In this document: piece after piece, positions 6,695 to 14,045 of the stretch
Layout of the letters: each line of letters opens with the position of its first letter
How positions within the stretch are numbered: position 1 is the stretch's first letter
Position numbers and translations under genes: made by a program
Notes under the pieces: model-generated
The model's input: only the letters and a program-made list of their open reading frames with translations
Told to the model about the DNA's origin: nothing
The model's database searches: none
Assembly: GCA_949289715.1 (NCBI GenBank)
Contig: CASEPJ010000006.1
Coordinates: 1 to 16,799, forward strand
Source of the DNA: an uncultured Clostridia bacterium
Lineage (GTDB): Bacteria; Bacillota; Clostridia; Christensenellales; CASEPJ01
DNA length: 16,799 nucleotides
Direction of reading: 5' to 3'

Positions 6695-7369
6695 ATGGAC
6701 ATTATCTTTACTCTTCTTTTTATGTCGAGCATTATATTATTATTTTTCACAAATCCGTCAATGACACTGCCCGCTTTGGTTTCGGGGGGAAGCAAAGCGG
6801 TAAATTTATCTTTAGAATTATGTGCGATTATGGCAGTTTGGTTAGGTATAATGCAAATGGTGGAAAAAACAGGCCTAACCGAAAAATTAGCACGATTGAT
6901 GAGGCCGCTTATCCGAAAAATTTTCGGTAAAGTTTCCGATAAAGCGGAAATGTATATAACGGCAAATCTTTCCGCAAATATGTTAGGTTTGGGAAGCGCT
7001 GCAACGCCTATGGGCATTAAAGCCATGCAGGAATTAGACGACGGAAGCGGTAAAGCCACTCGTGCCATGATAATGCTGATCGTAATAAATTCCACTTCAA
7101 TAGGAATTCTGCCCACCACGGAAATGGGTTTAATGACTGCGGCAGGAAGCAATAATGCCGGAATAATAATAATTCCCACACTAATAGCAACATTTATAAG
7201 CGCATTTATAGGAATTGTTTTAGTCAATACGATAGAAAAATTTAAATTAAAAAAAAGCGGAGAAAAAGCGAAAGAAAAACATAAAAACAAAACAATGCAA
7301 AATACAATAAATGATAAAAAATGCAAAAAAACTTTAACTAATAAAACGGAGTCAATATCGAATGATTGA
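6695..7369 (+). CDS. spmA: Spore maturation protein A
   Basis: An integral membrane protein of 224 residues with the nucleoside-recognition (Gate) fold shared by SpmA and SpmB. The signature NLSANMLGLGSAATPMGIKAM lies at about 91-111, with NSTSIGILPTTEMGLM at about 132-147. In Bacillus and Clostridium the SpmA/SpmB pair is needed for spore core dehydration and heat resistance, acting in the spore membrane. The hydrophobic core ends near residue 182; a lysine- and asparagine-rich tail of about 40 residues follows, making it some 28 residues longer than the roughly 196-residue Bacillus protein. The ribosome binding site is modest (AAAGG, 11-nt spacer). It overlaps spmB by 8 nt, so the two are translationally coupled. 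I could not identify a convincing sporulation-sigma promoter. Confidence 0.93.
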   Translation: MDIIFTLLFMSSIILLFFTNPSMTLPALVSGGSKAVNLSLELCAIMAVWLGIMQMVEKTGLTEKLARLMRPLIRKIFGKVSDKAEMYITANLSANMLGLGSAATPMGIKAMQELDDGSGKATRAMIMLIVINSTSIGILPTTEMGLMTAAGSNNAGIIIIPTLIATFISAFIGIVLVNTIEKFKLKKSGEKAKEKHKNKTMQNTINDKKCKKTLTNKTESISND

Positions 7370-7880
7370 TATCTATTTATTTCCTTTTGTATTACTGCTA
7401 CTTTTTATTTATGCTCTTTTTAAAAAAATTCCGCTGTATTCCTCTTTTATCGAAGGAGCTAAACAAGCATTAAAAATGGTGGTAAAAACATTTCCCTATT
7501 TATTCGCAATGTTTATTTTGGTAGAACTTATGCGTGCGAGTTCAATAATTGCATGGATTTCAAAAATAGCCTCTCCTTTATTTAACGCACTCGGAGTACC
7601 TCCCGAGGTTACCGAATTGGTTTTGTTTTTACCTCTTTCGGGAAACGGAAGTATCGCAATATTAAAGGAAATTTATACGAATTTCGGTACTGACAGTTAT
7701 ATTTCTATATGCGCATCGGTAATTATGGGGTGTTCCGATACGGTTTTTTACATATCGTCCGTATATTTCTCTTCGACTTCGGTAAAAAAACTCGGTTATA
7801 CTATACCGCTTTCGCTCTTTATATGTTTTATAGGCGCAGTTATAGGTTGTTTTATTACAAGATTAATTTATCATTTTTAA
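7362..7880 (+). CDS. spmB: Spore maturation protein B
   Basis: The 172-residue partner of SpmA, close to the usual length of about 178. It has several membrane helices and the family motifs PLSGNGS (91-97) and GCSDTVFYISSVYF (123-136). With SpmA it is required for normal spore core dehydration. The ATG lies within the spmA 3' end (8-nt overlap), preceded by GGAG (7348-7351) with a 10-nt spacer. Downstream is only an AT-only hairpin (7879-7896) that might be a weak terminator. Its presence is the clearest evidence here that the organism forms endospores. Confidence 0.93.
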   Translation: MIDIYLFPFVLLLLFIYALFKKIPLYSSFIEGAKQALKMVVKTFPYLFAMFILVELMRASSIIAWISKIASPLFNALGVPPEVTELVLFLPLSGNGSIAILKEIYTNFGTDSYISICASVIMGCSDTVFYISSVYFSSTSVKKLGYTIPLSLFICFIGAVIGCFITRLIYHF

Positions 7881-8021
7881 ATATTAAAAAATATTTTTAT
7901 ACTAAAAAATATTATTTAAATCAAAGCTAAAAACTTATATCGGTATATTAAATAAAAAATTTTTATAGAAAATATATTTTTAAATTCCATTATTTAACTT
8001 AATAAACAAAAAAATAAGTAT

Positions 8022-8049
8022 TAAAAAAATACCGGCTAATCGGCCGGTA
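8022..8049 (-). terminator. Intrinsic terminator of the ABC exporter operon
   Basis: The 7-bp stem TACCGGC/GCCGGTA (8030-8036 with 8043-8049), 6-nt loop, is followed by a run of seven T residues on the minus strand (complement of 8023-8029). It sits 23 nt after the permease stop codon. Confidence 0.85.
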
Positions 8050-8072
8050 ATTAAATAATAAAATTGTTAAAT

Positions 8073-9005
8073 TTATTTATTCAACTCAACTGGTTTACTT
8101 TTTTCGATGTGTTTGTTTTTATTTAAAATGGAAATTTGAAGTAAAATAACGAAAGCTACCGCAACACACGAAAAAATAATCAAAAACATTAAACCAACCG
8201 ATAGCTCGTTATTTAAAGCGGTAAAAGATACGTCAAAATTTTCAGCTATTATGTCGGTCATTTCCTGCGGAAGGTAATTGGCCATTTCATCTAAAACTCC
8301 GGTCAAAAAAAACTTTCTGAATAATACCGTAGAATAGGTACCCGGCAAAAAGGCCGTTACATTTTTCATTGTATTTCCCATTACGTTAATAGGCATATAA
8401 GCCCCGCATATAAACCCGTACATAGCGGAAATCAAAGTACATATGCCGCTCATTCCTCCTTCGGAATTAACAAAACACCATACAATATTCGCTATAAGCG
8501 TTCCAAACAGAGATGTCAATATTATATTCAATAAAATTAAAAGCAAATCGGCAAAAGAAAGGTAAAAACCCACTATTGAAAGATAGATTAAACCGATAGT
8601 CAATAAAACGGCGCAAATAATGAGCGTAGAAAGCAAATTTGCTATAACATAGGCCACTTTTATAGTCATATTATTTACGGGAGATACCATAAAATCGATA
8701 TCCGATTTATTAATTTTGTCGTAAATCATCATACCCGAACAAAAAGAAACGGTTATACAAGAAGTAGACAAGACAGACGAAAAAAGCCAACCGCCCGTAA
8801 ACGCATTTATTATTTTATTGTCAAGTTTAAAATCACCTATAATATTTAAAATGGTATTTTCATAAGTGGACTTTAAAAAAGTTATAAACAAAAGCAATAA
8901 AATAAGAGGAGTTATAAGCGAAACAAAAAAAGTAAATTTATTTTTAAAATATAATTTAATATTTCTTTGAGTTAAAAATATTAATTTTAAAAATTCGGTT
9001 TTCAT
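8073..9005 (-). CDS. ABC-2 type transporter permease
   Basis: A 310-residue integral membrane protein with about six helices: near residues 23-45, 65-88, 105-130, 135-168, 175-205 and 268-292. This is the ABC-2 permease arrangement used by drug, lipid or polysaccharide exporters (DrrB/NodJ-like). Between the last two helices is a 60-residue soluble segment. Its ATG overlaps the ATPase stop by 4 nt (ATGA), with AAGGAAA just upstream, so it is translated together with its ATPase partner. The two together make a complete exporter if both dimerise. The substrate is not evident. A strong terminator follows. Confidence 0.88.
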   Translation of the reverse strand: MKTEFLKLIFLTQRNIKLYFKNKFTFFVSLITPLILLLLFITFLKSTYENTILNIIGDFKLDNKIINAFTGGWLFSSVLSTSCITVSFCSGMMIYDKINKSDIDFMVSPVNNMTIKVAYVIANLLSTLIICAVLLTIGLIYLSIVGFYLSFADLLLILLNIILTSLFGTLIANIVWCFVNSEGGMSGICTLISAMYGFICGAYMPINVMGNTMKNVTAFLPGTYSTVLFRKFFLTGVLDEMANYLPQEMTDIIAENFDVSFTALNNELSVGLMFLIIFSCVAVAFVILLQISILNKNKHIEKSKPVELNK

Positions 9006-9916
9006 AAACTTTCCTTCAAATTCTTTCCAGTAATATTCAAAAAAACGTCGTCCATCCTGCCTTTTATTATTTCCATATCGTTAATTGAACGGTAATTATC
9101 TAAAACAAACGATTTAGCGGACTGAATATCGTTAAAAGATAATTTTAAATATTTTTTATTTTTTTCGAATTGAATATTTGCTCTTTTTAACCTATCCAAC
9201 AAAGAATTATCATATTCGTAAAGATAAACATAATCTTTTGCATAGCGGTTTTTTAAATCTACGGGTGTACCTTTTGCAGCTATTTTACCGCCGTCCATAA
9301 TAACCACATAATCCGCTTCGACGGCTTCCTCCATATAATGAGTAGTCAGTAAAACCGAAAGACCTTCTTTTGCCCTCAATTCGTCGATGAGTTTCCATAC
9401 TGCTACCCTTGTTTGAGGGTCGAGCCCTGTGGTAGGCTCGTCCAAAATCAATATGTCCGGTTTATGTATTAATGCTCTTACAATATCGATTTTCCTTTTT
9501 TGCCCGCCGCTTAATTTCTCAAACGGTTTTAACATAATATCTTTTAGATTAAGTCTATCGGAAAAAAATTTTAAATTTCTATGAAATTCGTCTTTTTTTA
9601 GGCCGTAAAGCATCGCCCTGAAAAACAAATTATCGTACACCGTTAGCTTTTTATCCAAAACGGAAGATTGAAATACGATACCTAAATCGGGCAATATGTT
9701 TTTTATTTCTTCGATGGATTGGTTATTTATAAAACAATGGCCGCTATCCTTTTTTAAAACTCCGCAAATTATATTTATCGTTGTGCTTTTTCCTGCTCCG
9801 TTCAAGCCTAAAAAAGCAAACAACTCTCCTTTTTTTACGGTAAAAGAAATATCATCCACCGCTTTGACATCTCCGAAATATTTTTTCAAATTATTTATTT
9901 CAATGACATTGTCCAT
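9002..9916 (-). CDS. ABC transporter ATP-binding protein (DrrA-like exporter type)
   Basis: The 304-residue ATPase subunit of an exporter. It shows Walker A GLNGAGKST (37-45), a Q-loop at about 83, the signature LSGGQKRK (135-142), Walker B LILDEP (156-161), the D-loop, and switch histidine H193 (TTHYMEEAVEAD). A C-terminal extension of about 80 residues after the ABC domain is typical of the DrrA/CcmA drug-exporter group. Transport of an antibiotic, lipid or peptide outward is inferred from the class only. The start is preceded by AAAGGGA with an 8-nt spacer. Its promoter seems to overlap a 20-bp palindrome at 9947-9966, suggesting control by a dimeric repressor encoded elsewhere; no regulator gene is adjacent. 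Confidence 0.9.
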   Translation of the reverse strand: MDNVIEINNLKKYFGDVKAVDDISFTVKKGELFAFLGLNGAGKSTTINIICGVLKKDSGHCFINNQSIEEIKNILPDLGIVFQSSVLDKKLTVYDNLFFRAMLYGLKKDEFHRNLKFFSDRLNLKDIMLKPFEKLSGGQKRKIDIVRALIHKPDILILDEPTTGLDPQTRVAVWKLIDELRAKEGLSVLLTTHYMEEAVEADYVVIMDGGKIAAKGTPVDLKNRYAKDYVYLYEYDNSLLDRLKRANIQFEKNKKYLKLSFNDIQSAKSFVLDNYRSINDMEIIKGRMDDVFLNITGKNLKESL

Positions 9917-9946
9917 GTATAAATTCCCTTTTTTGATAAAGTAGGA

Positions 9947-9966
9947 TTACTGTGTTAACATAGTAA
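9947..9966. promoter_or_regulatory. Palindromic operator candidate at the ABC exporter promoter
   Basis: TTACTGTGTTAACATAGTAA is a 20-bp inverted repeat, perfect except for one symmetric pair, centred on GTTAAC. It lies between pgi and the exporter and covers the predicted -10 and start of transcription. It has no following T run, so it is a better operator than a pgi terminator. Confidence 0.55.
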
Positions 9967-9987
9967 TTTGAATACTCTTATTTTCAA
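9960..9987 (-). promoter_or_regulatory. Probable promoter of the ABC exporter operon
   Basis: On the minus strand TTGAAA (9987-9982) and TACTAT (9965-9960) are 16 bp apart, about 45 nt before the ATPase start. The -35 lies over the pgi stop codon and the -10 is inside the palindrome. Confidence 0.4.
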
Positions 9988-11390
9988 ATAATATATTTGG
10001 GATTTTTAATAAGATTAACTTCCAATTCCTTTCTTTTTTCTTCATATCCTACCCTACCCATGAGTGCATAAGTGGCATTTTTACCTTCTTCTACTCCCGG
10101 CTGATTGAATGTGTCTATATTCAATAACGCACCGCAATAAGCCGTTTCGAGCATAAAAAACATCAGCAGTTCGCCAACGGTAAATTCGTTCACTTCGGGA
10201 AGAATTATGGTTCTGTTCATTCTTTTTGCCTTTTTCAAAGCATATTCTGTTGCCCTTCTTTCTATATCGATTAATTTATTTAAGGATGAGTTTAAAAAAT
10301 CCAAATCCTTAAGGGAAGTAATATTTTCGATTTTGACTTCCGTCCTGAATTTTTCGACTGCTATAAATGTGATAACTTTATCGAAAGGTCCCTCGGTATA
10401 TAATTGAATTTGACTGTGTTGGTCGGTAACTCCGAGAGCTTTTATTGGGGTTTGTCCCGCATTTACGGTTTTACCGTTCAAATCGACGGCTTTACCCAAA
10501 CTTTCGCCCCATAACTGACAATACCAGTCACTTATATATTTCAAAGAATCGGCATACGGCATCATAACGGAAACGTTTTTTCCCTTACCTATGGCTATAT
10601 ATTGTTGCACTGCTGCCATTAAAGCGGGATTTTTGTATATATTCGAAGAAGAACATAATTTATCTATATATCTAGCACCGGAAAGCAGCATTTTTATGTT
10701 AATGCCGGCTACTGCGGCAGGTAAAAGGCCTACGGGGGAAAGTTCGCTGAATCTGCCGCCTACTCCGTCGGGAATCACCAAAGTTTTTATATTTTCCTCC
10801 CTTGCAATTTTTAATAAATTTCCTTTATTGGCATCGGTTGTGGCAATTATATTTCTGCAAGCGCCATCACCCAATTTTTCTCTGAGAATTTTGAATATTA
10901 TCAAAAACTGACTCATTGTTTCGGAAGTATTGCCCGATTTGGTTATTACGTTAAATAAAGTTTCTTCGGGAACAATCATATCCAACAATGCGGACATCCT
11001 CTCCGGGTCGATATTATCTTCTATATAAATTTTCGGTCCGTTTCTTCTTTTGGGATTCAACTCGTTATAATGTAAATGTTTTATGGCCTGCTGTAGCGCT
11101 ATCGGTCCCAAGGCAGAGCCGCCTATGCCTAAAACCACAAAATATTTAAAATTTCGTCTAATATCTTTTGCATAATCTATTATATTGTCTATATCGGAGG
11201 TTTTTGCATAGGGTAATTCACTCCAACATTGCATACCCTTTCCCCGTGCGTTTTTTACTTTTTCGAAAGCGCTTTTAAAGTCAACAGCTTTTAATTCTTT
11301 TTCTAAAATGCCTTCCCCTTCAATGAATTCGTCCATCATATAGTTAAAGTCGAATTTCAGTTTGTAATCTTCCCTTTTAAAAACTCCCAT
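9984..11390 (-). CDS. pgi: Glucose-6-phosphate isomerase
   Basis: Interconverts glucose 6-phosphate and fructose 6-phosphate in glycolysis and gluconeogenesis. At 468 residues it has the two SIS domains of the bacterial short type. Visible are GIGGSALG (88-95), TKSGNTSET (150-158, phosphate binding), GGRFSELSPVG (211-221), GESLGKA with catalytic E296, DQHSQ with H325, and QPGVEEGK with K437. The start has AAAAGGAG with a 6-nt spacer. A probable promoter (TTTATA, 17 bp, TATAAT; 11455-11427) overlaps the divergent promoter of the secreted-protein gene. There is no obvious intrinsic terminator, so some readthrough into the ABC exporter 67 nt downstream is possible. Confidence 0.97.
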   Translation of the reverse strand: MGVFKREDYKLKFDFNYMMDEFIEGEGILEKELKAVDFKSAFEKVKNARGKGMQCWSELPYAKTSDIDNIIDYAKDIRRNFKYFVVLGIGGSALGPIALQQAIKHLHYNELNPKRRNGPKIYIEDNIDPERMSALLDMIVPEETLFNVITKSGNTSETMSQFLIIFKILREKLGDGACRNIIATTDANKGNLLKIAREENIKTLVIPDGVGGRFSELSPVGLLPAAVAGINIKMLLSGARYIDKLCSSSNIYKNPALMAAVQQYIAIGKGKNVSVMMPYADSLKYISDWYCQLWGESLGKAVDLNGKTVNAGQTPIKALGVTDQHSQIQLYTEGPFDKVITFIAVEKFRTEVKIENITSLKDLDFLNSSLNKLIDIERRATEYALKKAKRMNRTIILPEVNEFTVGELLMFFMLETAYCGALLNIDTFNQPGVEEGKNATYALMGRVGYEEKRKELEVNLIKNPKYII

Positions 11391-11417
11391 AATAAACTCC
11401 TTTTTTGTGTTTCATAT

Positions 11418-11445
11418 TTGACATTAATTATAAATATAATATAAC
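11418..11445 (+). promoter_or_regulatory. Promoter of the secreted-protein gene
   Basis: TTGACA (11418-11423) and TATAAC (11440-11445), 16 bp apart, lie about 25 nt before the ribosome binding site AGAGG. The element overlaps the divergent pgi promoter. Confidence 0.65.
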
Positions 11446-11455
11446 GGCATATAAA
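11427..11455 (-). promoter_or_regulatory. Probable promoter of pgi
   Basis: On the minus strand TTTATA (11455-11450) and TATAAT (11432-11427) have 17-bp spacing, giving a leader of about 30 nt. In such AT-rich DNA chance matches are common, so this is tentative. Confidence 0.4.
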
Positions 11456-11470
11456 TTTCAGAGGTAAAAA

Positions 11471-11962
11471 ATGAAATTCAAAGTTATTAGTCGCAAAATC
11501 GTTGCTCTTTTTATAATCGTTTTGTTGATGTTTCTCTGTGCCTTTTCGGCCATTTCTTTTGCGGACAAAATTTCGCCCGAAACGGCAAGTTTAAAAATAA
11601 CTCTAAGAGATTCCTTCGATGCGTCTTACATAAAAGACGCAACCGTTTTCGTTTTGGAAACGGAAAGTTATTTTAAAACCGACGAAAAAGGGCAAACGGG
11701 GATTATCAATATTCCCTATGAGAGGGATGCCCGTTACGATTCCACATCATCGAAAAACTTTATGGAAATAACTTTGTTAATTTATAAAGAAGGATATATA
11801 GACTATATACTTTTACATACCGCAATATATAGCGGAGAAGTAAAAAACAAATTGGTAATACTCGATAAAAAACAAGACGATTTAATGAGTTATTATGTAT
11901 TTACCGATGAAGCTAATCATACTTGGATTGAAAAAATAATAGCAAAATATAAAAAATATTAA
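11471..11962 (+). CDS. Secreted protein with transthyretin/carboxypeptidase-regulatory-like domain
   Basis: A 163-residue protein of unknown function. A signal peptide is clear: basic MKFKVISRK, a hydrophobic core at about 11-31, and a likely cleavage site after SFA near residue 32. The mature part starts with alternating strands (SLKITLRDSFDASYIKDATV, then YFKTDEKGQTGIINIP), a pattern typical of carboxypeptidase-regulatory or prealbumin-like beta sandwiches, where a residue pair before KTDEKG forms the turn. It lacks a lipobox, sortase motif or second membrane helix, so release or loose wall association is inferred. The start has AGAGG with a 6-nt spacer and a good promoter. It is divergent from pgi, with no functional link visible. 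Confidence 0.7.
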   Translation: MKFKVISRKIVALFIIVLLMFLCAFSAISFADKISPETASLKITLRDSFDASYIKDATVFVLETESYFKTDEKGQTGIINIPYERDARYDSTSSKNFMEITLLIYKEGYIDYILLHTAIYSGEVKNKLVILDKKQDDLMSYYVFTDEANHTWIEKIIAKYKKY

Positions 11963-12105
11963 ATTTCACCTTTTTATATCGCCTAAAAAATAAAGTAAAA
12001 TATTTCCTTTCTGCAATCCATCCTCGATTTATAAATATTATATAATATTTAATATTTATTTGCAATCGTTTTTTATGTTTAACGCTTACGTTCTCGTTAT
12101 TGATA

Positions 12106-12135
12106 TTGACAAAACGAAGATTTTAATGTTATAAT
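12106..12135 (+). promoter_or_regulatory. Promoter of the PH-like membrane protein gene
   Basis: TTGACA (12106-12111) and a perfect TATAAT (12130-12135) are 18 bp apart. The -10 overlaps an in-frame ATG (12134), which argues that this ATG is not transcribed and that translation begins at 12152. Confidence 0.75.
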
Positions 12136-12151
12136 GAAATCGGAGGCGACA

Positions 12152-12739
12152 ATGCAGGAAAACTTATTGGATAAATTATCGAAAACGGTTAGACTTTCCG
12201 ATTGCGAAAATATTGTAAAGATATATAAATGCGTACATACAACCAATCCCGCAGGGGACGGTATTTTTGCTTTAACCAACAAAAGACTGCTTTTTTTTAT
12301 TGATTCCGAAAGGAAAACAACTTACTTTACCGAAATGCCTATAGAATCTTTCAGTGGAATAAATTATACTTACGGGAAATTTTTTAATAATTCCAAAAGA
12401 ATTCCTGCAATATTTTTAATGCTTTTAGGATTGATGTTTGTTGTTTTCGCCATTTTTAAGCCCTTTGTCTGGGTTAATACTTTATGGAGCGGAATTTTTT
12501 ATTTTTTTTCGGCGATTTCATTCGTAGCAGGAATATTTTTTCTTATAAAAGCATTTACAGTAACTTTTAAATTGGAAATTATTTCCGCAGGGTCCTACAA
12601 GCCATTTATTGCTTTCGAAAATTCTCTTTTTTCAAAAGAAAATCAAACGAGTTTTGTTATTTCCGCTCTGCCCACAAAACAGACCGAAAATATGGTGAAA
12701 GAATTGGGGTCCTTAATTGTCGACATAAAAAAAGCGTAA
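12152..12739 (+). CDS. Membrane protein with bacterial PH-like domain split by a helical hairpin
   Basis: A 195-residue protein of unknown function. The segment GDGIFALTNKRLLFF (35-49) is the typical core of bacterial PH-like (bPH/YdbT-type) domains. Two transmembrane helices follow at about 84-102 and 111-135, and then a C-terminal soluble part of about 55 residues ending in a helix (TENMVKELGSLIVDI) that would complete a PH-like fold. The start is ATG 12152, with GGAGG (12142-12146) 5 nt ahead; the upstream ATG at 12134 sits inside the -10 box and would add six residues. The predicted transcript begins near 12142, leaving an extremely short leader that starts with the Shine-Dalgarno itself. 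A bidirectional terminator follows. Confidence 0.7.
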   Translation: MQENLLDKLSKTVRLSDCENIVKIYKCVHTTNPAGDGIFALTNKRLLFFIDSERKTTYFTEMPIESFSGINYTYGKFFNNSKRIPAIFLMLLGLMFVVFAIFKPFVWVNTLWSGIFYFFSAISFVAGIFFLIKAFTVTFKLEIISAGSYKPFIAFENSLFSKENQTSFVISALPTKQTENMVKELGSLIVDIKKA

Positions 12740-12780
12740 AATAACAGTTATTTAAAACAACAAATATACACTTAAATATA

Positions 12781-12813
12781 AAAAAATTCAAGTTCTTTTA
12801 CTTGAATTTTTTT
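12781..12813. terminator. Bidirectional intrinsic terminator between convergent genes
   Basis: The 12-bp stem AAAAAATTCAAG/CTTGAATTTTTT (12781-12792 with 12801-12812) has an 8-nt loop and A and T runs on its two sides, so it can end transcription from both the PH-like gene (plus) and the PF06541-type gene (minus). Confidence 0.8.
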
Positions 12814-12831
12814 AATATGTTTTTTTATTAC

Positions 12832-13506
12832 TTATAGCAGTGAAGCTATAATTTTAAAAAATTCATTTATTATAAAATTTTGACCTGTTTTAAAAAGATA
12901 AATTAAGTTAAAAACAAAATCTAAAGCTGCAGCAAAAAAAACAATCGTATTTATGAATTTAACGGATTTTAAAGAAATTTTTTCGGTTATTTTCAATAAC
13001 GATTCCCATAAAAACGCCATTGCAAAAGTTAACAAAAAACCCCAAAGTAAAGAAAAAGGCAAACATACATATCCGTTCAAATTGGCGGCATATCCTTCAT
13101 AATACCATAACCGTACGCCGAATATTTTATCGAAAATATAAGAAATGCCGTATTCTATAATCGATGCGGTAAAAAAAGACAATATAAAATAAATTATAAA
13201 AGAAAATAATATTGAAATTGATTTCAAAGGGAATATTTTTTTTGAAATATTATAAATTCTACCATTTAAAGGCGTTTCAAATAATAAATAAGTCAATAAT
13301 GTTACGCTGCCGTAAATAAAACAAAAAGGCAATAGCAAAAAGCCTCTGTCATTAAAAGATTTTTCAAAAATCAAACATCCTATAGTTTCGCATACCCAAC
13401 CTAAAAATGAAACCAAAATATAAACAAACGCCAGACGATGTACTGCTTTTATGTTATTTTCTTTTTTATCGACATTTAATTTTTTCTTTGCACATATATC
13501 ATTCAT
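12832..13506 (-). CDS. Putative ABC-transporter-type membrane protein (PF06541, CmpB-like)
   Basis: A 224-residue integral membrane protein with about five to six helices. It carries the recognisable conserved pattern of PF06541: GWVCE (36-40), FNDRGFLLLPFCFIYG (51-66), and EYGISYIFDKIFGVRLWYY (118-136) followed by NLNGYVCLPFSLLWG (142-156). The family is widespread in Clostridia, is annotated as a putative ABC transporter, and has no established function; no ATPase lies next to it here. An unusual polar N-terminal extension of about 23 residues precedes the first helix. No Shine-Dalgarno is visible before the ATG, and no other ATG or GTG in frame offers a better start before the first conserved block, so initiation is uncertain. 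Confidence 0.8.
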   Translation of the reverse strand: MNDICAKKKLNVDKKENNIKAVHRLAFVYILVSFLGWVCETIGCLIFEKSFNDRGFLLLPFCFIYGSVTLLTYLLFETPLNGRIYNISKKIFPLKSISILFSFIIYFILSFFTASIIEYGISYIFDKIFGVRLWYYEGYAANLNGYVCLPFSLLWGFLLTFAMAFLWESLLKITEKISLKSVKFINTIVFFAAALDFVFNLIYLFKTGQNFIINEFFKIIASLL

Positions 13507-14045
13507 TATAATTTATAACTGTTTTTTATTTATAGTGTTTATATTTTAATGACTCATTATACATTTTATATTTTAAAAACTAATTAAAAATATATTAACT
13601 TAAATATATTTGAAAATTTTTTAAATTAAATATTAAAAATATATCTAAAATTTATTTTAATAATTGAAAAAAATTTAAATTTATGACTAAAAAAATTAAT
13701 TTTTAATGGCAAATTAACTAAATTAAATACCGATAAGAAATTTTATAATCTCCTATCGGTATATAAGTTTTATAAAATAAAATGTTGTAAAAGTAATAAA
13801 TTAATTAAAACTTTGTTTAATGTTTAATTTAATACTAAAATAATATTTTGTAATGCTAAATAGCGTTATAAAATTTTACATTTTAAAACCGATTTTTTTC
13901 GGTTTATTTATTGTCAGTCTATCTAAATATATTATAAAATTAAAAATATTTTAAACGGAACGATACAGTTTTTAAAAATTACAAATATTATTAATTTACA
14001 TTGATAAAAAGTTATTCAATTGTAATTTTATTAATACATATTAAG
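13507..14045. other. AT-rich noncoding gap with two hairpins
   Basis: About 540 bp without a convincing gene on either strand. Two inverted repeats stand out from the AT background: ATACCGATA/TATCGGTAT (13727-13735 with 13754-13762, 18-nt loop) and AAACCGA/TCGGTTT (13886-13892 with 13899-13905, T6 loop). Neither has a clear T run after it on either strand, although the second could be a poor terminator for the M20 gene. No tRNA, riboswitch or repeat array is seen. Confidence 0.6.

Noticed and set aside
6646..7326. A 226-codon hydrophobic minus-strand frame antisense to spmA
   Set aside because: Its hydrophobicity mirrors the membrane-coding sense strand; spmA on the plus strand has clear family motifs and coupling to spmB.
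7709..7930. A 73-codon plus-strand frame overlapping the end of spmB
   Set aside because: It is a shifted frame within spmB, aromatic- and lysine-rich without pattern, and has no independent ribosome binding site.
9947..9966. The palindrome as an intrinsic terminator of pgi
   Set aside because: No T run follows on the minus strand and the centre GTTAAC leaves no good loop; an operator fits better.
12025..12060. An 18-bp AT palindrome (AAATATTATATAATATTT) after the secreted-protein gene
   Set aside because: It is A/T only in very AT-rich DNA and lacks a T run, so it is not a convincing terminator or operator.
13507..14045. A lost gene or CRISPR-like repeats in the AT-rich gap
   Set aside because: No frame of useful length with codon-like composition and no regularly spaced repeats were found.
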